DNA of 14,304 nucleotides from Clostridia bacterium (GTDB lineage Bacteria; Bacillota_A; Clostridia; Christensenellales; Borkfalkiaceae), in contig JAGASB010000211.1 of the NCBI GenBank assembly GCA_017621955.1, positions 1 to 14,304 of the forward strand, given 5' to 3'. Shown one piece after another: positions 8,779-14,304 of this stretch. Made by a program: the position numbers and the translations under genes. The notes beneath the pieces were generated by a model. That model was not told where the DNA came from and searched no databases. It saw only the letters and a program-made list of their open reading frames with translations. Positions within the stretch are counted from its first letter, which is position 1; the number at the start of each line of letters is the position of its first letter.

Positions 8779-9860
8779 GTCAACAAGTAATAATTGATTA
8801 TCAGCAGATAGCAATACAATGCAATAGTATTTGCGATATTGCAGAAGCACGTTTGAAAGAACTTGACGAAATGATTGCGAAGCTTGAAAGTACGTCAACA
8901 CAACTTTTGAACGATGAAACGGAACGTCTTAAAAAGCAAATAGAAAAAGAACGTGACGAATTGCTTAAAAAGATAAAAAATGTTAGAGATAAGGCAGATA
9001 GCGATGCAATCAAGGGTGTTATTCGCACCAATAACCACGACGTTTTATATCAAAAGCGAGATGAAGCGATAAATGCTGCAAGAGATTTGCAAAACACGGT
9101 CAATGTTTTGGCTTCTACAAAGCTAATTGCCTTTGATGAAACGTTAAGAACTCTTCTTGGTGATAAGTTGCAGGACGATTACCGCAAGTTGTTGGAAAGA
9201 AGTAACGGAGTTGTGACGATAAGTGGACAAATTCAAAGTTTGTTAGACTCTATTTCTGACGTCGCTTTACGTCAATTCGTATATTTAGCATATATCAAGG
9301 ACAATTCTCTATCGGGTGAAACTTTGATTAGTGCCGGCAAGGAATTGATGGGTAAAACTTACGAGGCGAGGATTGAAGAAGAACGTGCGAAAATCCGTGC
9401 TGAACTTGAATCTGCTCGTGTAGAAAAGACCGTAATCGAAAAGGTTGTTGATGGTGGCAAGTCTATTTCCGAAATGCGTGAAAGCGCTACTACCGAAATA
9501 GTCGGAGAAAAGGTTCGTCAAAAGTCCTTGAAGATTATAATGGATGCAATCAAACAGCGTGGTTTTATTGTTGATAAAAAGAATATTAAAATCAATCGTG
9601 AGAGCAACGAAGTTGTTATGGTTGCGTTGAAAGCAAGTGGAGAAAAAGCAGAGTTTAGAGTATTCCTTGATGGTCGATTTATTTATGATTTTAGAGGATA
9701 CGAGGGACAAGCTTGTCAAAAGGACATAGAACCTTTTATGAAAGACTTGGAAGAAGTTTACGGGATTCACGTAACAAAATCACAAGAAATTTGGAGCAAT
9801 CCTGATAAGATTTCTACTATGAAATATCAAACGTTTAATACAAATAAGAATCGGAGGTAA
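8775..9860 (+). CDS. Coiled-coil protein of unknown family, probable structural or adaptor subunit
   Basis: This is a 361-residue soluble protein with no enzyme motif I can recognise. Residues about 22-72 and 195-225 are highly charged helices with coiled-coil character. The C-terminal 110 residues form a compact alpha/beta domain with strands such as EVVMVALKASG and a distinctive block YDFRGYEGQACQKDIEPF (304-321) followed by YGIHV. That block looks conserved in style and may be a binding surface. Its ATG overlaps the previous TGA (ATGA) behind a strong AAGGAGG-type site. Its stop lies over the ribosome binding site of the ClpB-like gene, so all three proteins should be made in step. A scaffold or adaptor linking the HEPN protein with the AAA+ unfoldase is a plausible role, by position only. 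Confidence 0.8.
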   Translation: MSQQVIIDYQQIAIQCNSICDIAEARLKELDEMIAKLESTSTQLLNDETERLKKQIEKERDELLKKIKNVRDKADSDAIKGVIRTNNHDVLYQKRDEAINAARDLQNTVNVLASTKLIAFDETLRTLLGDKLQDDYRKLLERSNGVVTISGQIQSLLDSISDVALRQFVYLAYIKDNSLSGETLISAGKELMGKTYEARIEEERAKIRAELESARVEKTVIEKVVDGGKSISEMRESATTEIVGEKVRQKSLKIIMDAIKQRGFIVDKKNIKINRESNEVVMVALKASGEKAEFRVFLDGRFIYDFRGYEGQACQKDIEPFMKDLEEVYGIHVTKSQEIWSNPDKISTMKYQTFNTNKNRR

Positions 9861-9865
9861 GAACT

Positions 9866-11707
9866 ATGGCATTAAATACGACTTTTAGTAGATTAAAAAG
9901 AGAAATAGGTATTAAAAAGTGCGTTATTGTTGATGGTAACGTTGGTGACGTATATCTCAATGAGAAAAAGCAAATCGTTGACTTAAAGCAGTATCTTATG
10001 GATATGCTCAAAGGTATGGAATACGATGACGTTTTGTATTGGGATAGAATTGACGGTGTTGATGGAGATGTTTCCCGTCTTTCAGTTATAGATGAAGTCG
10101 AAGTAGAAGGTGATGCCTACTCTTTTGACGATGATGAAGAAGAAACTACTTCAACCGAAGAGGATAAAACGGGGAGCGGACTTTTCAAAGAACCGTCCGA
10201 AATTTTCAATATCATCTTTAAGAACCTTAAAAAGCCTAATCGTAAAATTGCTTTTGTTCTTAATTGGGCTGATTATTTGTTCACTACGGGTGGACAACTT
10301 CCCCCTGATGAAAGAGAACTTCTTACACTTCTTGGAAAAGCTATCAAAGACAAAAAGGTTGAATATCTCAATGCCGAAGTCAATGAAAGCACAATCATTT
10401 TAATTACAAGCAAACTCGCAATGTTTCCCATTTCTTTCTATCAAGCAAATCCCGAAGTTTCTTGCTTGACTCTTTCAAAGCCTGACCGTGAAGAAAGAGA
10501 AAAAATGCTTGAAAAAGTAGAAAGTGGCTTTGAAGTAAAATTAAAGCCGGGCGAAACGCTCTTGACTTGTGATAAGAAGAACGAATACGTTGATATGCTT
10601 GACGATTTTACTAACCGTGAAATCGTGCAAATGGCTCGACTTTCTCGCAAAGAAGGTAAAATGCCTTTTGAACAACTCTATTTGCTCTTTAAGTACGGCG
10701 AAAAGGATAATCCTTGGGAAAAACTTGATTATAAAGCAGTAAAAGATATTAAAAAGATTTTGTCTGAACGTGTTGTCGGACAAGAAGAAGCTATTGAAAA
10801 GATTGAAAAGGTTGTCGTAAAAGCCTATATGGGACTTACGGGAATACACAAATCTTCTTCTCGCTCTGCTCCGAAAGGTGTATTGTTCTTCGTTGGACCT
10901 ACGGGCGTAGGTAAAACGGAACTTTCTAAAGCTCTTGCAAAATTCTTGTTCGGTGACGAGCAAGCTTGTATCCGTTTCGATATGTCGGAATATGCCCAAG
11001 AAAATAGTGACCAAAAGCTTATTGGTGCGCCCCCCGGATATGTTGGATACGAAGAAGGTGGACAGCTTACTAATGCGGTAAGAGAAAAACCTTTCAGCAT
11101 TATTCTCTTTGACGAAATTGAAAAGGCGGCTAAACCTAATCCCCGTATCTTGGATATTTTCTTGCAGATTCTCGAAGATGGTAGATTGACCGATAGTAAG
11201 GGTGAAACTGTTTATTTTAGCGAAAGCGTTATAATCTTTACGTCAAATCTCGGCGCATCCGAAGTATCGTCAAGCGGAACTAATGAAGATATAGCAGAAG
11301 AGTTTATCAAAATTGTTAAAAACTACTTTGATAACGAAATCAAACGTCCTGAAATTCTTGGACGTATTGGTTACAGCAATATTGTTCCGTTCAACTTTAT
11401 TAAAGACAAGGAATTTAGCATCAAGATTGCAAAATCAAAGCTTCGTCCCGTACAAAAAGCTATCTCTGAAAAGTATAGAATTGACCTTGAATTTGAAGAT
11501 GAACTCAAATTCATCAACTATATTCTCGGTGGCGCTGATAGCAGCAAGGGTGGACGTGATATTTTGAATGCAATTAACGATAAACTTTTGGACGAGCTTG
11601 CTATGTTTATGTTTGAAAATAAACAAGACTTGGCATCGTTTAAGGGTGCAAAAATCCTTGTAAAAACCACGAAAGACGGACTTGATTTCAGTTTTGAAAA
11701 TGATTAA
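9866..11707 (+). CDS. ClpB-like AAA+ unfoldase with a degenerate first ATPase domain
   Basis: This is a 613-residue protein. The second half is a typical Clp/HSP100 D2 module: Walker A GPTGVGKT (344-351), the aromatic pore loop GYVGYEEGG (391-399), Walker B IILFDEIEKA with D416/E417, an Arg-finger region RPEILGRI (R500), and a C-terminal small domain ending about 595. The first half looks like a decayed AAA domain. A sensor-1-like strand TIILITSKL (176-184) and a PDREERE element (206-212) remain, but the P-loop is missing and the Walker B position reads FVLNWADYL (N133 in place of the acidic pair). There is no Clp N-domain, and an acidic linker occupies about 80-105. GGAGG at 9853 overlaps the preceding stop. 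Intact pore loops imply that it threads or remodels a protein; I infer a partner in this operon. I see no ClpP-docking loop. Confidence 0.93.
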   Translation: MALNTTFSRLKREIGIKKCVIVDGNVGDVYLNEKKQIVDLKQYLMDMLKGMEYDDVLYWDRIDGVDGDVSRLSVIDEVEVEGDAYSFDDDEEETTSTEEDKTGSGLFKEPSEIFNIIFKNLKKPNRKIAFVLNWADYLFTTGGQLPPDERELLTLLGKAIKDKKVEYLNAEVNESTIILITSKLAMFPISFYQANPEVSCLTLSKPDREEREKMLEKVESGFEVKLKPGETLLTCDKKNEYVDMLDDFTNREIVQMARLSRKEGKMPFEQLYLLFKYGEKDNPWEKLDYKAVKDIKKILSERVVGQEEAIEKIEKVVVKAYMGLTGIHKSSSRSAPKGVLFFVGPTGVGKTELSKALAKFLFGDEQACIRFDMSEYAQENSDQKLIGAPPGYVGYEEGGQLTNAVREKPFSIILFDEIEKAAKPNPRILDIFLQILEDGRLTDSKGETVYFSESVIIFTSNLGASEVSSSGTNEDIAEEFIKIVKNYFDNEIKRPEILGRIGYSNIVPFNFIKDKEFSIKIAKSKLRPVQKAISEKYRIDLEFEDELKFINYILGGADSSKGGRDILNAINDKLLDELAMFMFENKQDLASFKGAKILVKTTKDGLDFSFEND

Positions 11708-12245
11708 ATTCAATGTCGCAAGTATCAATAAGTGTACTGAAGTAGAAGGACCTTTCAAAAGGCTCTGTATATGGTTTCAGGGTTGCAACATCCATTGTTT
11801 TGGGTGTTGCAATCCCGATTATCAAGCCCTTGTTCCGAAAATGCTATTCTCTATTGATGAGCTTGTAAATATTATAAAAGAAGCTCAAAAAGAATTTGGG
11901 ATAGAGGGTGTTACATTTTCAGGGGGAGAACCTTCTTTGCAACAAAATCTTCCCGTTTTAACAAGCAAAATTAAAGAACTTGGTTTAGGTGTAATTTCTT
12001 TTACGGGACACAATTACGAAGATGTAAAAGACTGCTTTGTCGGTTGTGACGTAGTGTTAGATGGTGCTTATAAACAAGCAGAAAAAGAAACTCAAAGAAG
12101 ATTGCTTGGCTCAAAAAATCAAAGAATTATTTGCTTAACGGAAAGATACAAAGATTGTATTGATACGTGGTTCAACAGTTCAGAAACCAAGACAATGGAA
12201 GTTAGTTTAGCTGATAAAATTGTCATCAATGGCGATGCTGTTTGA
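11700..12245 (+). CDS. Radical SAM protein of the NrdG-like activating-enzyme type, without a visible partner enzyme
   Basis: This is about 181 residues from the ATG at 11700, which overlaps the previous stop by eight bases. A TTG at 11682 in the same frame would add six residues, but the purines before it are too close to serve as a good ribosome binding site. The [4Fe-4S] cysteines are C29-x3-C33-x2-C36 in QGCNIHCFGCCNP, preceded by EVEGPFKR, which matches the EGPGxR element of anaerobic ribonucleotide reductase activases with Phe in place of Gly. FSGGEP (73-78) is the SAM-binding GGE motif. The length fits the short activase fold. NrdG partners a glycyl radical enzyme, but none is seen here, so either it acts on another operon protein or it makes a modified metabolite. 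The next gene starts 22 bases later. Confidence 0.9.
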   Translation: MIKFNVASINKCTEVEGPFKRLCIWFQGCNIHCFGCCNPDYQALVPKMLFSIDELVNIIKEAQKEFGIEGVTFSGGEPSLQQNLPVLTSKIKELGLGVISFTGHNYEDVKDCFVGCDVVLDGAYKQAEKETQRRLLGSKNQRIICLTERYKDCIDTWFNSSETKTMEVSLADKIVINGDAV

Positions 12246-12267
12246 TTCGCAGGAGAAATTATAACAA

Positions 12268-13398
12268 ATGAAGTATTTAGTGTTTGATATTGAGTGTTGC
12301 GACGGTAAGCATATTTGCGAGTTTGGTTATGTGCTTATTGATGAGCAATTCAATGTCTTGGAAAGGGATTGTATAACCATAAATCCCGGATATAGATTTA
12401 AGCTCACGGGCAGGGATGAAGAAAGCGATATTTCGTTGGCATTTCCCGAAGAAGTGTACTACAATAGCCCTAAATTCGACTTTTATTACGATAGAATAAA
12501 AAGCATTTTAACAACACCTGACTGTCAAATTATTGGCTTCTCTCTTTCTAACGACGCAGGCTTTTTAGCGACTGCGTATGAACTTTACGGGAAAGAACCT
12601 ATCAGTTTTACATATTACGATTTTCAAAAGTTATATCAGGGTTATACGAAAGCAAAGAATCGCACGTCCGTAGAGGGATTTGTTGCAGAACTTCAAATAG
12701 CTGATATTACTCTTCACAAGAGTGATGATGATTCGTGGGCAGTAGTCAGAGCGTTGCAAATTATAAGTGAAAAAGAACACCTTACTCTTTCTGAAACTCT
12801 TAAAATGCTAAAGAAACGAAATAACGATTATCGAGCAGAACGGGCAAAGGAACATAATCTTTCGCTTATTGAGAAGATAAATGGTGGCAACCTGAAAGCT
12901 CAGAATGAGTTTATGAAGAACTTTATCCATAGACTTGAACTATCCGAAGAAAAACAAGATGAACTATTCTTTGGTAAAAGTGTTTGTATTAGTTCTCACT
13001 TTCAAAAGAAAAGGTTCAATGAGTTTCTTGCCATAATAGAGCGCTTGTATTCGTTGGGGGCAACCTATACGGGCAAAGCAAGCGTTTGTGATATTTTTAT
13101 TGAGTATCAAGACGGTGAGGAAGAGGAAATTCGCTTTGCGAGTGTAAAGCAAGCAGAAGAAACCGAAAATAAGTCTATACAAGTTTTATCGTTGGAAGAA
13201 GCTCTTAAAGTTCTGAATCTTACGTTGGACGATTTGAATAAAGTTGATTACATTAACGAGAAGTTGTACAGCGAAAGAAAAGAACGCAGAAAAAAAGGAA
13301 AAGGACAAACTTATTATTCTACGGGGGAAAGCACTACGACTTTGGGCGATTTATTGAAAGCTCAAGGAATTGATTTGAGCAAGTTTGGACAAAACTAA
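12268..13398 (+). CDS. DEDDh 3'-5' exonuclease with C-terminal BRCT-like domain
   Basis: This is a 376-residue protein. Residues 1-170 form a DnaQ-like exonuclease domain. Exo I is FDIEC (D7, E9), Exo II is GFSLSNDAGFL (D96) and Exo III is HKSDDD (H150, D155), giving the complete DEDDh set for two-metal hydrolysis from 3' ends. Residues about 234-317 resemble a BRCT domain, starting LFFGKSVCIS, with GATYTGKASVCDIFIEY in the middle and an IQVLSLEEAL end. DnaQ-BRCT pairings are known in bacterial exonucleases. The C-terminus has a basic segment (335-345) and a short tail, TTLGDLLKAQGIDLSKFG. AGGAG lies at 12251, 12 bases before the ATG, which is a rather long spacing. It is the last gene of the operon and could process the nucleic acid opened by the helicase. 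Confidence 0.88.
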   Translation: MKYLVFDIECCDGKHICEFGYVLIDEQFNVLERDCITINPGYRFKLTGRDEESDISLAFPEEVYYNSPKFDFYYDRIKSILTTPDCQIIGFSLSNDAGFLATAYELYGKEPISFTYYDFQKLYQGYTKAKNRTSVEGFVAELQIADITLHKSDDDSWAVVRALQIISEKEHLTLSETLKMLKKRNNDYRAERAKEHNLSLIEKINGGNLKAQNEFMKNFIHRLELSEEKQDELFFGKSVCISSHFQKKRFNEFLAIIERLYSLGATYTGKASVCDIFIEYQDGEEEEIRFASVKQAEETENKSIQVLSLEEALKVLNLTLDDLNKVDYINEKLYSERKERRKKGKGQTYYSTGESTTTLGDLLKAQGIDLSKFGQN

Positions 13399-13411
13399 AA
13401 TAAAAATTAAG

Positions 13412-13438
13412 GAGAAGTTGGTAAAACTTCTCTTTTTT
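13412..13438 (+). terminator. Rho-independent terminator ending the seven-gene operon
   Basis: A perfect 8-bp stem GAGAAGTT / AACTTCTC (13412-13419 and 13425-13432) has the loop GGTAA and is followed by six T residues. It lies 13 bases after the exonuclease stop. The stem shares its GAGAAGT core with the terminator at 1244-1270, on the other side of the operon. Confidence 0.92.
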
Positions 13439-13458
13439 ATAATGATAATTTATTAATA

Positions 13459-13475
13459 ATGACAGATATTGTCAT
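13459..13475. promoter_or_regulatory. Inverted repeat overlapping the nuclease promoter, candidate operator
   Basis: ATGACAGATATTGTCAT has perfect 6-bp arms around five bases and covers the possible -35 box TTGTCA (13469-13474). It is a likely binding site for a dimeric repressor of the nuclease gene. The role is inferred from symmetry and position. Confidence 0.45.
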
Positions 13476-13497
13476 ATTTAGTGTGATATAATAAAAT
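13469..13497 (+). promoter_or_regulatory. Promoter of the Cas4-like nuclease gene
   Basis: Two readings fit. TTGTCA (13469-13474) with TAAAAT (13492-13497) has a 17-bp spacer. Alternatively TGATATAAT (13484-13492) is an extended -10 element needing no strong -35. Either way transcription would start shortly before the ribosome binding site GAGG at 13511. Confidence 0.65.
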
Positions 13498-13520
13498 ATA
13501 AATAAAATTTGAGGTATAGT

Positions 13521-14174
13521 ATGGGAGTAACAAAAACGGACTTTATGAGAGGTATGCAATGCCCAAAAATGTTGTGGTTGGATAAGCATAAACCTGAAGA
13601 AAAAATAATTCCGCAAGAAGTTCAAGAACGTCTTGATAAAGGAAATGAGTTCGGGGATAGTGCTATGGGTATGTTTGGTGAATATGTGGAAGTAAGTACA
13701 TACAAGCCTAACGGACAATGGGATTACACTCAAATGATTGAGAAAACAAAAGGTTGTATTTCTCTTGGTGTAAAAGTTATTTGCGAAGCTTCGTTTTCAT
13801 ACTATTACAATTTCTGCGCTGTTGATATTTTGAAGAAAGTAGAAAATGGTTATGAGATGTACGAAGTCAAAGACAGTCCCGAAGTTGCTGAGCAATTTGT
13901 GAAGGATATAGGTTTTCAACGTTGGATATTGGAAAAATGCGGAATCAATGTTGTTAAATGCTGCATTGTGTATCACGGTGAAGATGAAGAAAATCCTTTT
14001 GTTATTAAAGACGTAACCCAAGATGCTAAATCTTATTCTTACGAAGTTGACGATAATATATGGCGACTTGGCAAAGTTAAAAAGCAAGATGAAGAACCAA
14101 GCGTTTCGATGGGCGAGCATTGTAATTGCCCTTATGAGTGTTGGTATATGGATTATTGCAAGAAAAATAAATAA
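13521..14174 (+). CDS. Compact Cas4/RecB-like PD-(D/E)XK nuclease with Fe-S cysteines (DUF2779-type N-terminal domain)
   Basis: This is a 217-residue protein starting at the ATG with GAGG six bases upstream. An in-frame TTG at 13509 lies before that ribosome binding site and is rejected. It begins MGVTKTDFMRGMQCPKMLWL, the typical opening of proteins ending in DUF2779. The nuclease core residues are visible: E89 in ICEASF, D102 in AVDILKK, EVK (E115, K117), and Q133 in FQRWIL. Cysteines C14 and C203, C207, C213 (CPYECWYMDYC) are placed for the [4Fe-4S] staple seen in Cas4 and AddB. DUF2779 proteins are usually much longer; here translation stops right after the Fe-S cluster. It may be a genuine minimal form, since the stop is clean and it has its own promoter. 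It probably cuts or resects DNA. It is not obviously part of the seven-gene operon. Confidence 0.85.
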   Translation: MGVTKTDFMRGMQCPKMLWLDKHKPEEKIIPQEVQERLDKGNEFGDSAMGMFGEYVEVSTYKPNGQWDYTQMIEKTKGCISLGVKVICEASFSYYYNFCAVDILKKVENGYEMYEVKDSPEVAEQFVKDIGFQRWILEKCGINVVKCCIVYHGEDEENPFVIKDVTQDAKSYSYEVDDNIWRLGKVKKQDEEPSVSMGEHCNCPYECWYMDYCKKNK

Positions 14175-14204
14175 AATAAAAGTGCGATATAACTAACTTT
14201 TCTA

Positions 14205-14233
14205 TTGAAATAAATAGTCTTTTGTGTTATAAT
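14205..14233 (+). promoter_or_regulatory. Promoter of the XRE-like regulator gene
   Basis: TTGAAA (14205-14210) and TATAAT (14228-14233) have a 17-bp spacer, and a TG at 14225-14226 makes this an extended -10 element. It lies about 30 bp before the start codon at 14265. Confidence 0.85.
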
Positions 14234-14247
14234 GTTGCTAACAACAT
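14232..14247. promoter_or_regulatory. Inverted repeat at the transcription start, candidate autoregulatory operator
   Basis: ATGTTGCTAACAACAT has perfect 6-bp arms with a 4-base centre and overlaps the end of the -10 box and the expected start site. A Cro/XRE-type protein encoded just downstream could bind it, which would give autorepression. This is inference. Confidence 0.45.
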
Positions 14248-14264
14248 AATTAGGAGATAATGAT

Positions 14265-14304
14265 ATGGCTGTTAGTTATAAAAAACTTTGGAAGTTATTG
14301 ATTG
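14265..14304 (+). CDS. Start of a probable XRE/Cro-family helix-turn-helix regulator (3' partial)
   Basis: Only the first 13 codons are present: MAVSYKKLWKLLI. This opening closely resembles short Cro/C1-type regulators of Bacillota, which begin with a helix of the form YxKLWKLLI before the DNA-binding motif. AGGAG (14252-14256) lies eight bases upstream, after a strong promoter. An overlapping ATG at 14260 is in another frame. The call rests on a very short segment, so it remains tentative. Confidence 0.6.
   Translation, partial: MAVSYKKLWKLLI

Noticed and set aside
9681..9710. The FRGYEG segment in the 361-residue protein resembles the RVxGY glycyl radical motif, which would give the radical SAM protein a partner
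   Set aside because: The spacing is wrong (Arg directly precedes Gly), the protein is far too small for a glycyl radical barrel and lacks the active-site Cys loop context. It is left as a curiosity rather than a call.
9309..9770. A 153-codon open frame on the minus strand
   Set aside because: It lies entirely inside the well-supported coiled-coil gene, has no ribosome binding site, and its composition (Phe/Asn/Ser-rich) is that of an antisense shadow.
10541..11014. A 157-codon open frame on the minus strand
   Set aside because: It is antisense to the ClpB-like gene, crossing its Walker A region, and its Phe/Arg-rich translation looks like no protein; it is a shadow.
11682..11699. TTG at 11682 as the start of the radical SAM gene
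   Set aside because: The purine-rich bases before it are too close for good initiation. The ATG at 11700 gives the expected short N-terminus (MIKFN) and a tight overlap with the upstream stop.
13475..13492. TTGTCA paired with TATAAT as a -35/-10 promoter
   Set aside because: The gap is only 12 bp. TAAAAT at 13492 (17 bp) or the extended -10 reading are the workable alternatives.
13509..13520. TTG at 13509 as the start of the Cas4-like nuclease
   Set aside because: It lies upstream of the GAGG ribosome binding site that properly serves the ATG at 13521, and the four added residues precede the family's usual start.
14178..14201. AAAAGT ... ACTTTT as a possible terminator after the Cas4-like gene
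   Set aside because: The stem is only 6 bp, almost all A-T, with a long loop and no proper T-tract, so it is not convincing.
1..14304. CRISPR array, tRNA, rRNA, insertion sequence or transposase
   Set aside because: I looked for regular repeats with spacers, cloverleaf-type sequence, terminal inverted repeats and DDE/serine/tyrosine recombinase motifs and saw none.

Overview
The window looks like accessory DNA from a low-GC Gram-positive bacterium (Bacillota, probably an anaerobic clostridial lineage). The signs are the AT-rich composition, strong AGGAG-type ribosome binding sites, consensus sigma-A promoters, a SLOG-fold protein of a type common in Bacillota, and a NrdG-like radical SAM protein. 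All convincing genes lie on the plus strand and are tightly packed. The assignment rests on sequence style, not on a marker gene.

Left edge (1-1270): the tail of an operon. It holds the end of a membrane-anchored protein, a SLOG-family nucleotide-binding-like protein, and a two-helix membrane protein with a small His/Cys metal-binding motif. It closes with a strong intrinsic terminator.

Centre (1286-13438): one apparent seven-gene transcription unit of about 12 kb, which is the main interest of the window. A perfect TTGACA-17-TATAAT promoter, with a 10-bp tandem repeat just upstream and an imperfect palindrome in its spacer, drives: (1) a small helix-turn-helix plus coiled-coil protein; (2) a 1537-residue superfamily 1 UPF1/DNA2-like helicase with large coiled coils; (3) a 739-residue protein whose C-terminus looks like a HEPN ribonuclease domain (RNGFQH, Rx4H); (4) a 361-residue coiled-coil protein of unknown family; (5) a ClpB-like AAA+ unfoldase with a degenerate first ATPase domain and an intact second one; (6) a NrdG-like radical SAM protein with no recognisable glycyl radical enzyme nearby; (7) a DEDDh 3'-5' exonuclease with a C-terminal BRCT-like domain. 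Overlaps or gaps of a few bases join most of these genes, and a second terminator closes the unit. I do not recognise the combination as a named defence system. My inference is a nucleic-acid sensing or conflict system: the helicase and exonuclease would act on nucleic acid, the AAA+ protein would remodel or release a partner, and the HEPN protein would be the RNase effector. The radical SAM protein is the least expected member.

Right edge (13439-14304): separately promoted genes. The first is a compact Cas4/RecB-like PD-(D/E)XK nuclease with four cysteines placed for an Fe-S cluster, related to the N-terminal part of DUF2779 proteins. The second is the start of what looks like an XRE/Cro-type regulator. 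Both have inverted repeats in or next to their promoters, so accessory genes probably continue beyond the window. I saw no tRNA, rRNA, CRISPR array, transposase or insertion-sequence ends.
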